From: Takakia lepidozioides
Lineage: Eukaryota; Streptophyta; Takakiopsida; Takakiales; Takakiaceae
DNA: 64,000 bases
Assembly (NCBI GenBank): GCA_030704615.1
Contig: CM060734.1
Location: forward strand, 44,532,042 to 44,596,041
Direction: 5' to 3'
Shown here: positions 33,798 to 43,849 of the stretch, piece by piece
Numbering within the stretch: the first letter of the stretch is position 1
Layout of the letters: the number at the start of each line of letters is the position of its first letter
Position numbers and translations under genes: made by a program
Notes under the pieces: model-generated
Databases searched by the model: none
What the model saw: only the letters and a program-made list of their open reading frames with translations
Told to the model about the DNA's origin: nothing

Positions 33798-33812
33798 TTT
33801 AGTCTCGTCAAC
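33798..33812 (-). promoter_or_regulatory. Putative self-priming primer-binding site
   Basis: Directly adjoining the 5' LTR, the minus strand reads GTTGACGAGACTAAA. Thirteen of its 15 bases pair with TTCAGTCTCGCCAAC, which lies at complement(34071-34085) in the 5' LTR (24847-24861 in the displaced LTR). That site is about 21 bases after the TATA box, where the transcript should begin. The two mismatches are G-to-A changes in the primer site. Confidence 0.7.
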
Positions 33813-34444
33813 TGTCAAGGACGAGAATACGACTGAACACAAACAAGAGATAAAACTAGAGGTACAATGCTAGACAAGAAGTCAAGGTCGGCGTGGCCGA
33901 ATGCACGATGAGTAAATAGGAATCGAGACGATATTTATAACAATGAACAAGAGTACAAGATATTGGAACACAACTTGAATACTGGAATGCTGGAAACTGG
34001 ACTGGAGTACCAGATACTGGAAACTGGGCTAGAGTACTGGGAACTGGAAACAAGAGTAGCTTGAACTGGTGTTGGCGAGACTGAAGAGTGTCCAGTCTCG
34101 CCTTCTATATATACTAGCTACTAAGAAGCTTCCCCAAGAAGCTTCCCCTATGGAGGTTTCTTGCTGGAGAAGTTTCCAAGATTAAACAAAGGTTTCTTGA
34201 TGGAGAAGTTTCCTTAAACAAAAGAGGTATCTTGATGGAGAAGTTTCCTCCAAAGGAAGCTTCATAAGTAGTTTCCCAAGTTATTCTTGGTAATTTGGTA
34301 AACTCTCGGTAACTTGGTATGTAATGGTAAATCATGGTAGATCATGATAAATCACGGTAAGTCATGGTAACTTTTGGTATCATGGTAACTTGGTAACTTC
34401 TGGTAGTTACTCCTGGTAAGTTCTTCTGGGCTACGTCTGTGACA
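33813..34444 (-). repeat. 5' LTR of the chromovirus
   Basis: 632 bp. On the minus strand it starts TGTCACAGACGTAGCC and ends GTCCTTGACA. The TATA box lies at about complement(34107-34114). The outer flank is CCTATGAGCAAATG, the continuation of the PPR unit that ends at CCTAT next to the displaced LTR. Confidence 0.9.
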
Positions 34445-35056
34445 CCTATGAGCAAATGATGGGGGAAGGGGTGAAGCCACATAAGGGCAAAGGGTGCGTG
34501 GTGACATCATCAAAGCTGGAATTGTACCAAATGTCATTCTGGACACTGCCCTGGTGGACATGTATGCGAAATGTGGGTGCATTGAGGATGCAAAGGGAGT
34601 ATTTGACAATGTGGCTGAATGAAATGTGGTGTCGTGGAATCCGATGATCGCAGGATATGCCCAGCATGGTTGTCATAGGGAGGTCCTGCAACTATTTGAA
34701 GGAATGCAAAAGAATGGCTTGAAGCTAGACAATATCACCTTTATATGTGTTCTCTCTGCATGCAGCCACACTGGCCTACTGAATGAAAGAAGACGCTACT
34801 TTGATTCCCTGAGTCAACATCATGGTGTCACCCTGCCAGTAAAGCACTTTGGCTGCATGGTGGACCTTCTGGATGTGCGGGACAACTACATGAGGCAAGG
34901 TACCTGATTAATAATATGCGAATCAATCCAGATGTTGTGGTGTGGAAGGCCTTGCTTGGTGCCTGCAGAATCCATAGCAATGTGGAGATGACTGAATGTG
35001 TGGCAACATCTATCATCAAGTGGGATGAACAAGATGCCGCGACTTATGTGTTGCTA
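34445..35056 (+). pseudogene. PPR repeat fragment with E-type end
   Basis: The sequence continues the PPR unit interrupted by the LTR element: EQMMGEGVKP-like, then DIIKAGIVPNVILDTALVDMYAKCG across frame errors, a VVSWNPMIAGYAQHG unit (34626-34907), and the start of an E domain (INPDVVVWKALLGACRIHSNVEM-like). It is homologous to 41590-42020. Frameshifts and stops break it throughout. In the plant families concerned, PPR proteins bind organelle RNA, and DYW types edit C to U. Confidence 0.85.
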
Positions 35057-35525
35057 TAATTCTGGGTTTGGGTGGAGGAGCTTCTCCAAAGCTTGAAGAT
35101 GGAAGTGAATACGAATTTTAATGAGCTTGATGAGAGGGGCAGTCCCATGCACAAGTTTGTTCAACATCTTAAATTTGGACATGTTTGTTTGTTTCTCATG
35201 GTGTGGCTTTGGATGGAGCCCTTGACGAACTTGCATGAATATTGTCAAAAGCTAGCCTTAACCCACCAAGATCCAATCCCACGGTGGATGATTGAAAGTT
35301 CATATAGTGAATGTAAGGGTATTTGGGTATGTTGTTATTGATTGATGCGGCTTGTGAAAATTGAACATTGAAATGCAGATCCGCCATTTTTCTTCCAGAC
35401 TAAACAAAAACACAGGATCTCTTCATGTAACATCGTTAGGATGACCCACCCTTTTTTTTTTTTGAAAAATTGAACATAGTTCTCAGAATTCGTCGCTAGT
35501 AGTGCGGAGCAACGCGAAGCCCTAG
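35057..35525 (+). mobile_element. Helitron-like 3' end block, copy 1
   Basis: 469 bp, duplicated at 42607-43073. Homology between the copies ends exactly at TAG. This copy ends GCGGAGCAACGCGAAGCCCTAG followed by T; the other ends GAAGCCATAG followed by T. From the next base on, this copy's flank is homologous (inverted) to the repeat at 640-780 and 4636-4660. A CTAG end preceded by a GC-rich hairpin-like sequence and inserted before T is what Helitrons leave. No Rep/helicase gene was found, and the 5' end is not identified. Confidence 0.45.
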
Positions 35526-36060
35526 TAATTCTAGCGACGACCGAAGGTCGGAAGCTAGTTTAGCGTAGAGCAAGAATAGGGTGCCATAGTGCCACGTCAT
35601 CATTACCACGTCATCGTAGCCAGGTCATCGTCGTCGTCAATTTCCTTGGAATTTGCCCGGACGGCCCACGAGAAATAGACCAATAGAAATCGCCGCACCA
35701 ACGTTTTTGGAACTGCCCGCAATGCCCGGATCTTGATCTTCTTGAACTGCAGGAGCTCTGCGTTTTCCGCCATCGTTCACCTTGCAAGCATAGGCATAGA
35801 TAGCTGAAGGAGCAGGGATCGAGTGTGGGTCCAGATTCATAGATCGATCCGACATTATTTGACTACAGACACATGCAGCACACACAATAGGTTATTGTCA
35901 GGTTGTGTTTCAATCTCTGCCTCCTGTTAGTACCATGATTTGGTATTCTTCCTGATGTTTACAAGGTTCTTGCGAGAGTCAGCTTGGTCTTGCCAGGCCG
36001 TGTTTCAATCTCTGCCTGCTTAGAGATCCACGCTGACCTTGTTAAAACTGGATTAGCGCT
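35526..36060. other. Repeat that is the empty-site relative of the hAT insertion
   Basis: 35526-35660, read on the minus strand, matches 640-780 joined directly to 4636-4660, without the hAT element. It starts TAATTCTAGCGACGACC next to the Helitron-like end. 35660-36060 has no recognisable gene. CGTGTTTCAATCTCTGCCTGC (at about 36000) and a near copy (at about 35905) form a short direct repeat. Confidence 0.6.
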
Positions 36061-37149
36061 TACTGGAGTTTGCCCTTGCTGACATGTATGCCAAATGTGG
36101 GAGCATGAACTATGTATGTCAAGTTTCAACAATATGGCAAAATGAAATATTGTCCCTTGGAGTTCAGTGATTGCAGGATGTGCTCTGCATGGGTGCAGCA
36201 GGGATGTTTTTGAGACCTACGAGCAAATGCAACATGAAAGGGCAGGGTATGCACAGCAGGGGCGCGAGATGGAGGCTTTGGAGACGTGTGAGCAAATGAA
36301 ACCCTCATGGAGTGCAATGATTGCAGGATATGCTCAACATGGATCTGGTACAGAGGCTTTCAAAATGTACGAGCAAATGCAACAGGAAGGGGTTATGCCC
36401 AACAACATAACATTCATTTGCATTCTCAATGCATGCGCCATTGTAGGAGACTTGGGAAAGGCCGAAGAGGTCCAGTTGACATAATGAAAGCTGGAATTTC
36501 TTCGTGTATTAAAGTGGAGAACAGCCTTCTTGACGCCAAATGTGGGAGCGGAAAATATGCCTTTCAGGTTTTCGACAAAATGCCTGAACGAGATGTGGTC
36601 TCATGGAATGCCATGATTACAGGATATGCTGAGCATGGCTATGCTGAAGAGGCTTTCAAGATACAAGCAAATGGAACTGGACGCGATGACACCGAACAGG
36701 GTCACGTTCGTTTCTGTTGTCAATGCATGTGCCGGTCTAGGGGCCCTGGAAAAGGGCACGCGGGTCCATGCTGATATTAACAAAGCTGGGGTTGTGTCAT
36801 ATATTAACTTGGACAATGCCCTTGTTAACATGTATGCCAAATGTGGGAGTGTTCACGATGCACGTCAAGTGTTTGAAAATATGGTTCAGCAAGCATGGAA
36901 TGCCATAATTGCAGGATATGCTCAGCATGGGTGTAGTACAGAGGCCTTCCAACTATTTGAACTGATGCAGCAGGAAGGCTTGAAGCCAGATGGTATCACC
37001 TTCGTTTCTCTTCTCTCTGCTTGTAGGCATGTAGGCCTGGTGGTTTGCCCAATAACTAGGCTGGGCGTTTGGCTCAGCCTCGAGACTTTCAAAGTTGGTA
37101 AACAGAGGTACAGACGTATGAGCAAATGATGCACGAAGGGGTGAAGCCC
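36060..37149 (+). pseudogene. PPR array (PLS type), broken
   Basis: Several PPR units run in series: LADMYAKCGSM near 36080, ALHGCSRDVFETYEQMQ, AMIAGYAQHGSGTEAFKMYEQMQQEGVMPNN (36305-36420), then [22 protein letters not shown] and a long clean frame 36626-37040 with [41 protein letters not shown] and GITFVSLLSACRHVGLV. Frame changes at about 36480 and 36690 prevent one continuous protein. 36508-37040 is duplicated at 40728-41258. The array ends in a short foreign stretch (37040-37105) and a last PPR piece ([10 protein letters not shown]) that is fused in frame to a PAL fragment. Confidence 0.85.
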
Positions 37150-37455
37150 TTTGAGCTGCAGCCAAAAGAGGGCCTCACCCTTGTTAATGGGACGGCAGTG
37201 GGGTCAGCCTTGGCATCAACGGTCTGTTATGATGGAAATGTGTTAGCCCTACTTGCTGAGGTTCTCTCAGCCCTCTTTTGCGAGGTGATGCACGGAAAGC
37301 CAGAGTTTGCTGATCCATTACACAAGCTGAAGCACCACCCATGTCAGATGGAGGCAGCAGTCATCATGGAGTGGATTCTTGATGGAAGCACTTACATGAA
37401 GGCAGCTGCTGCATTGCACGAGACTGACCCGTTGAAGAAAACGATTCAGAAGTAG
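37126..37455 (+). pseudogene. PPR-PAL fusion frame (phenylalanine ammonia-lyase fragment)
   Basis: A 109-codon open frame. It begins with the end of a PPR unit (MMHEGVKP) and passes without a break into a stretch of phenylalanine ammonia-lyase: [61 protein letters not shown] and [14 protein letters not shown], ending at TAG 37453-37455. Complete PAL is about 700 residues and makes cinnamate from phenylalanine. Here only some 100 residues just after the MIO-forming active-site region are present, so no activity is possible. The fragment is well preserved, and the junction falls at a shared proline codon. Confidence 0.92.
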
Positions 37456-37624
37456 GCAGTCATGAGTTAGGGTTACTATGAATCCTAAGCAGTGATTTTG
37501 TTTGGACAGGATATGATGATCCCGTTCTTGTTTTCTGAGAGCATCACCTACGGTTTTCATTGGCAAGGCAAACCAGTTCACTTTTCTTGAACCCACAATC
37601 ACATTTTTCACCTGGTCATTGCAG

Positions 37625-39027
<1,403 letters not shown>

Positions 39028-40727
39028 CCGACCACATCACATTTGTTTGTGTTTGCAATGCGTGTGCAAGCCTGGGAGCTCTGGAAAAGGGGAAAGAGGT
39101 TTGTGGTGACATCGTCCAAGCTGGAATTGTATCAGATGTCATTCTGAACACTGCCCTGGCGGACATGTATGCCAAATGTGGGTGCATTGTCAGACCTGCA
39201 ATTGTACAAAATGTCATTCAGAACAATACCCTTGTGGACATGTATGAAGGGAGTGTTCGACAGTATGGCTGAACGAGATGTTGTGTCATGGAGTGCGATG
39301 ATTGCAGGATATGCACAACAAGGGTGCGGGATGGAGGCTTTAGAGATCTAGGAGCAAATGTTGCGCGAAGGGGTGAAGCCCAACCACATCACATTTGTTT
39401 GTGTTTGCAATGCGTGTGCAAGCCTGGGAGCTCTGGAAAAGGGGAAAGAGGTCCGTGGTGACATCGTCCAAGCTGGAATTGTACCAGATGTCATTATGAA
39501 CACTGCCCTGGTGGACAGGTATGCCAATTGTGGGTGCATTGTCAGACCTGCAATTGTACAAAATGTCATTCAGAACAATACCCTTGTGGACATGTATGAA
39601 GGGAGTTTTCGACAGTATGGCTGAACGAGATGTGGTGTCGTGGAGTGCGATGATTGCAGGATATGCACAGCAAGGGTGCGGGATGGAGGCTTTGGAGACC
39701 TAGGAGCAAATGTTGTGCGAAGGGGCGAAGCCCAACCACATCACATTTGTTTGTGTTTGCAATGCGTGTGCAAGCCTGGGAGCTCTGGAAAAGGGGAAAG
39801 AGGTCCGTGGTGACATCGCCAAAGCTGGAATTGTACCTGATGTCATCCTGAACATGCCAAATGTGGGTGCATTAAGGATGCGAAGGGAGTTAATTTCAAC
39901 ACCATGGCTGAACGAGATGTGGTGTCGTGGAACGCGATGCTTGCAGGGGTATGCACAGCAGGGGCGTGGGATGGAGGCTTTGGAGACCTATTAGCAAATG
40001 ATGGGGGAAGGGGTGAAGCCACATCACGTTTGTGTGCGTTTGCAGTTCGTGTGCAAGCCTGACAGCCCTGGAAAAGGGCAAAGAGGTGCATGGTTGCATT
40101 GCCAAAGCTGGAATTGTACCAGATGTGATTATGAACAATACCCTCGTGGACATGTATGCCAAATGTGGGTGCATTAAAGATGCGGATGAAGTGTTCAACA
40201 GTATGGATGAACGAGATTTGGTGTCATGGAATGCCATGCTTGCAGGATATGCATAGCAGGGGCGCGGGATGGAGGCCTTGGAGACCTATGAGCAAATGAT
40301 GGGTAAGGGGTGAAGTGTGACCACATCATGTTTGTGTGCGTTTGCAATGCTTGTGCAAGCCTGGCAGCCCTGGAAAAGGGCAAAGGGTGCATGGTGACAT
40401 CATCAAAGCTGGAATTGTACCAATGTTGCAATGTGTGTGCAAACCTGGGAGCCCTGGAAAATGGGAAAGAGGTCCGTGGTGACATCGTCAATGCTGGAAT
40501 TGCACTAGATTCATCCTGAACACTGCCCTGATGGACATATGCCAAATGTGGGTGGATCGAGGATGCGAAGGGAGTTTTCAACACTGTGGTTGAAAGAAAT
40601 GTGGTGTCGTGGAACGCTATGCTTGCAGGGTATGCACAGCAGGGGCACGGGATGGAGGCTTTGGAGACCTATGAACAAATGATGGGGGAAGTAGTGAAGC
40701 CCTCATGGAGTGCAATGATTGCAGGAT
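39028..40727 (+). pseudogene. Tandem PPR repeat array, broken
   Basis: Repeated units carrying [39 protein letters not shown] and [23 protein letters not shown]. Equivalent points (ACATCAC) occur at 39034, 39386, 39738, 40021 and 40323, that is at spacings of 352, 352, 283 and about 302 bp. The first two 352-bp units are almost identical and share an extra piece (GTCAGACCTGCAATTGTACAAAATG). Each unit ends in a TAG or TAA in place of the residue before EQM (GAGACCTAGGAGCAAATG), so no long protein is encoded. Confidence 0.88.
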
Positions 40728-41575
40728 ATTAAAGTGGAGAACAGCCTTCTTGACGCCAAATGTGGGAGCGGAAAAGATGCACGTCAGGTTTTCAACAAAA
40801 TGCCTGAACGAGATGTGGTCTCATGGAATGCCATGATTACAGGATATGCTGAGCATGGCTATGCTGAAGAGGCTTTCAAGATACAAGCAAATGGAACTGG
40901 ACGCGATGACACCGAACAGGGTCATGTTCGTTTCTGTTGTCAATGCATGTGCCAGTCTAGGGACCCTGGAAAAGGGCACGCGGGTCCATGCTGATATTAA
41001 GCTGGGGTTGTGTCATATCTTAACTTGGACAATGCCCTTGTTAACATGTATGCCAAATGTGGGAGTGTTCACGATGCACGTCAAGTGTTTGAAAATATGG
41101 TTCAGCAAGCATGGAATGCCATAATTGCAGGATATGCTCAGCATGGGTGTAGTACAGAGGCCTTCCAACTATTCGAACAGATGCAGCAGGAAGGCTTGAA
41201 GCCAGATGGTATCACCTTCGTTTCTCTTCTCTCTGCTTGTAGGCATGTAGGCCTGGTGGATGAAGGCCACCACTTGTTTGGTTCCATGAGTAGAGATCAC
41301 GGCCTCACTCCTACAGTGGAGCATTTTTGCTGCATTGTGGACCTTCTTGGCCGTGTAGGCCGATGAGATGAGGTAGAAGAGTTCATCAACAAAATGCCAA
41401 TTGAACCAGATGCTCTGGTTTGGGGGACCTTGCTTGCTGCTACCAGAATTCATGGGGATGTGGAGGTAGCAGAACATGCAGCAAAATCTCTTCTCAAGTG
41501 CGATCCCAACCACCATGCAGGTTATGTGCTGCTATCCAACATCTATTCCACATCTGGCAGGTGACAATATGACAC
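40728..41575 (+). pseudogene. PPR array, second copy of the 36.5-37.0 kb units
   Basis: 40728-41258 duplicates 36508-37040. From 41010 a clean frame runs through LDNALVNMYAKCGSVHDARQ, AIIAGYAQHGCSTEAFQLFEQ, and a terminal GLTPTVEHFCCIVDLLGRVGR (41366), where a TGA ends it. The E-domain sequence (NKMPIEPDALVWGTLLAATRI and onward) continues after that stop to 41560 with further breaks. In an intact gene this would be the C-terminal part of a PLS-class PPR protein. Confidence 0.88.
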
Positions 41576-42465
41576 AACATGATGTGATTTCATGGAGGAC
41601 CATGATTGCAGCATATGCTCCGCATGAGTATGGCAGGGAGGCTGTTGAGATGTATGAACAAATGCAAAATAAAGGGTCTAACGCCCAACACAAACAGTAT
41701 CACCTTTATATGTGTTCTCACTGCCTACAGCCACACTGACCTACTGAATGAAAGAAGATGCTACTTCGACTCCCTAAGTGAAGATCATGGTATCAATCTG
41801 ACAGTAAAGCACTTTGGCTGCATGGTGGACCTTCTTGGACGTGCGGGACAACTGGATGAGGCAGTGGACCTGATTAATAAAATGCCAATCAATCCAGATG
41901 TTGTGGTGTGGAAGGCCTTGCTTGGTGCCTGCAGAATCCATGGCAATGTGGAGATGGCTGAACGTGTGGCAACATCTATCCTCAAGTGGGATGAACAGGA
42001 TGCCACGACTTATGTGGTGCTATATCAAACATCCATGCTGCAGGTGGGATGATACTGCAAAGGTGAGAAGAATGATGACGGTCAGAGGGGTTAGAAAGGA
42101 GCCAGATGACAAGTTGCATCCCAGAATTAAGGAAATCCATGCTGAGCTGAGAAGATTGTCTGGGCAGATGAAGGAGGTGGGGTATGTGCCTGACACACGC
42201 TTTTTATTGCATGATGTGGAGGAAAGGAATTTTCTCTTAGCCACCACAGTGAGAAGCTGGCCATTGGTTTTGGGCTGATCAGCACGACTCATCAAGAATC
42301 TTCGAGTGTGTGGAGACTGCCACACCTCCAGCAAATTCATCTCAAAGATTGTTGGCCGAGCAATTGTTGTATGGGACGCTAACTACTTTCCACCACTTTG
42401 AAGATGGGATTTGTTCTTGTGGTGATTACTGGTGGAAGGATGTTTTCTTGGAAAGATGCTAGTGT
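41576..42465 (+). pseudogene. PPR C-terminus with E and DYW domains, broken
   Basis: The last PPR unit (DVISWRTMIAAYAPHEYGREA), the E region (LLNERRCYFDSL, VDLLGRAGQLDEAVDLINKMP, WKALLGACRIHGNVEMAERV) and a DYW deaminase-like domain (HAELRRLSGQMKEVGYVPDT, LHDVEE) follow each other through several frame changes. The zinc-binding signature is visible in other frames: HSEKLAIGFG (near 42247-42276) and [18 protein letters not shown] (near 42311-42366), and finally CSCGDYW near 42415. The deaminase motifs H-x-E and C-x2-C-H survive as sequence, but frameshifts separate them. Homology with 34640-35056 covers the E region. Confidence 0.88.
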
Positions 42466-42606
42466 CTTGCTTCATTCCTTGATCTGTGTAGCTACTCAGA
42501 CCATCCACCATTTCCTGATAGTGGGGTCTACCCGGCATAGGTAGGAAGTCAGCCCACAATTGCACTTGACTGAAGGGGTGGTTTTTTACTGATTCTGGTG
42601 CTGTCC

Positions 42607-43073
42607 TAATTCTGGGTTTGGGTGGTGGAGCTTCTCCAAAGCTTGAAGATGGAAGTGAATACGAATTTTAATGAGCTTGATGAGAGGGGCAGCCCTGTGC
42701 ACAAGTTTGTTCAGCATCTTTAAATTTGGACATGTTTGTTTGTTTCTCGTGGTGTGGCTTTGGATGGAGCCCTTGACGAACTTGCATGAATATTGTCAAA
42801 AGCTAGCCTTAACCCACCAAGATCCAATCCCATGGTGGATGCTTGAAAGTTCATGCAGTGAATATAAGGGTATTTGGGTATGTCTTTATTGATTGATGCG
42901 GCTTGTGAAAATTGAATGTTGAAATGCAGATCTGCCATTTTTCTTCCAGGAAAAAACAAAACATGGGATCTCTGCATGTAACACAGTGGGGATGACCCAC
43001 CCCTTTTTTGTGAAAAATTGAACATAGTTCTCATAATTCGTCGCTAGTAGTGCGGAGCAACGTGAAGCCATAG
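42607..43073 (+). mobile_element. Helitron-like 3' end block, copy 2
   Basis: 467 bp homologous to 35057-35525, ending GCGGAGCAACGTGAAGCCATAG before T. The final C of the canonical CTAG is A here. It follows directly on the DYW-containing PPR remnant, just as copy 1 follows the E-region PPR remnant. PPR sequence and this block were therefore duplicated together. Confidence 0.45.
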
Positions 43074-43097
43074 TTAATTATTTCAAGGGTTTGTAGA

Positions 43098-43170
43098 AAG
43101 CTGCGGCTAGTGTGGTGGTAAAGAGCAACTTGTGATGAACGTGAGGTCTGCTGTTCAAATCCTGGGAGGT
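43098..43170 (+). repeat. Possible tRNA-derived SINE head
   Basis: GGCTAGTGTGGTGGTAAAGAGC resembles an RNA polymerase III A box, and TGTTCAAATCCTGG (about 43148-43161) a B box, 40-odd bases apart. Then comes GGCGGTAATGTGTGTTAAT. A related order is found on the minus strand at 16965-17036. The cloverleaf is not complete. Confidence 0.4.
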
Positions 43171-43849
43171 GATAGTGTGGCGGTAATGTGTGTTAATTAT
43201 AAATATATATTTTGTTTGAGGAGGGTCTGAGGGTTGGAGTTAGGTGCCCACCGTTGGTTAGTATGCTCGCCAGTCAGTCTGCTCGTGAATTGCCGGTCTG
43301 CTGGTGAGTCCGCTCGCTAGTCCTCCAGCTGAGTCAGTCTGCCAATCGCCAGTGTGCTGGTGAGTCCGCTTGCCACTCGCCAGTCTGCTGGTCAGTCCGC
43401 TCGCTAGTTGGAGTCAGTTTGTTGAGGGTCTCGACAGTCCGCAAAGAAGGTCCGCTGCCGTTAAAGAACTAGGACTTGGAAAAAATTCAGAATCTAGACT
43501 CGGTGAAAGGTGGGGTGGGTTCATGAGCTCACCCCATGGGCCCTACTGGCAGGGCCAATATAGGTGCATTCAAGTCGCAATTATTAAGAAATTCGAGGCC
43601 TTATTATATGTAAAAAATCGTTGGGGTATTCTCTTATTCTCCCGCCAAAACAGCCTGCTAACTCTATTTTCTTATTTTTATAATTTTCTTGTAAGTAACT
43701 GGGGCAAGGCCCGCTTTGAACTTGGGTTTGGATTTACAGGAACTTGGGTCGTCTCCCTCTTTCAAAGTAGCGTAGCCTGCAGGCTCCCATATCCATGGCT
43801 GCTCTTGGATTCCTTTCACGAGTGTAGTGGTGGTGCAGGTGCAGCAGCC
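43171..43849. other. Upstream region of the F-box gene
   Basis: 43260-43440 is a degenerate repeat of a CCAGTCTGCTGGTGAGTCCGCT-like unit of about 20-35 bases. Homology with the inverted F-box copy starts at 43596. 43596-43849 probably includes promoter and leader. The coding frame is open upstream of the ATG back to 43370, but this part shows no F-box-family similarity. Confidence 0.5.

Larger units (their letters stand above)
29250..34444 (-). mobile_element. Ty3/gypsy chromovirus, self-priming type, split by an inversion
   Basis: Reading leftward from its 5' LTR (33813-34444), the element encodes Gag, CCHC knuckle, protease, reverse transcriptase, RNase H, integrase and a C-terminal chromodomain, the order of chromoviruses. 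No tRNA primer site follows the LTR. Instead the first 15 bases match the complement of a site just after the LTR TATA box, as in Tf1/sushi-type self-priming elements. The 3' LTR is not adjacent: it lies inverted at 24506-25119. Both outer flanks carry CCTAT within one PPR unit, so the insertion was originally contiguous. All coding regions are broken. Confidence 0.88.

Noticed and set aside
37126-37455. Functional small PAL-like protein
   Set aside because: Only about a seventh of PAL is present, without the complete active site; an open frame of this length can survive by chance.
43260-43440. Satellite array
   Set aside because: The CCAGTCTGCTGGT-like units are few, unequal in spacing and confined to 180 bp; noted as a degenerate simple repeat only.
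43370-43849. N-terminal extension of the F-box frame by 160 residues
   Set aside because: The added sequence has no family similarity, lies partly in repetitive CCAGTCTGCTGG-type DNA, and starts outside the duplicated segment; the ATG at 43850 gives the typical F-box N-terminus.
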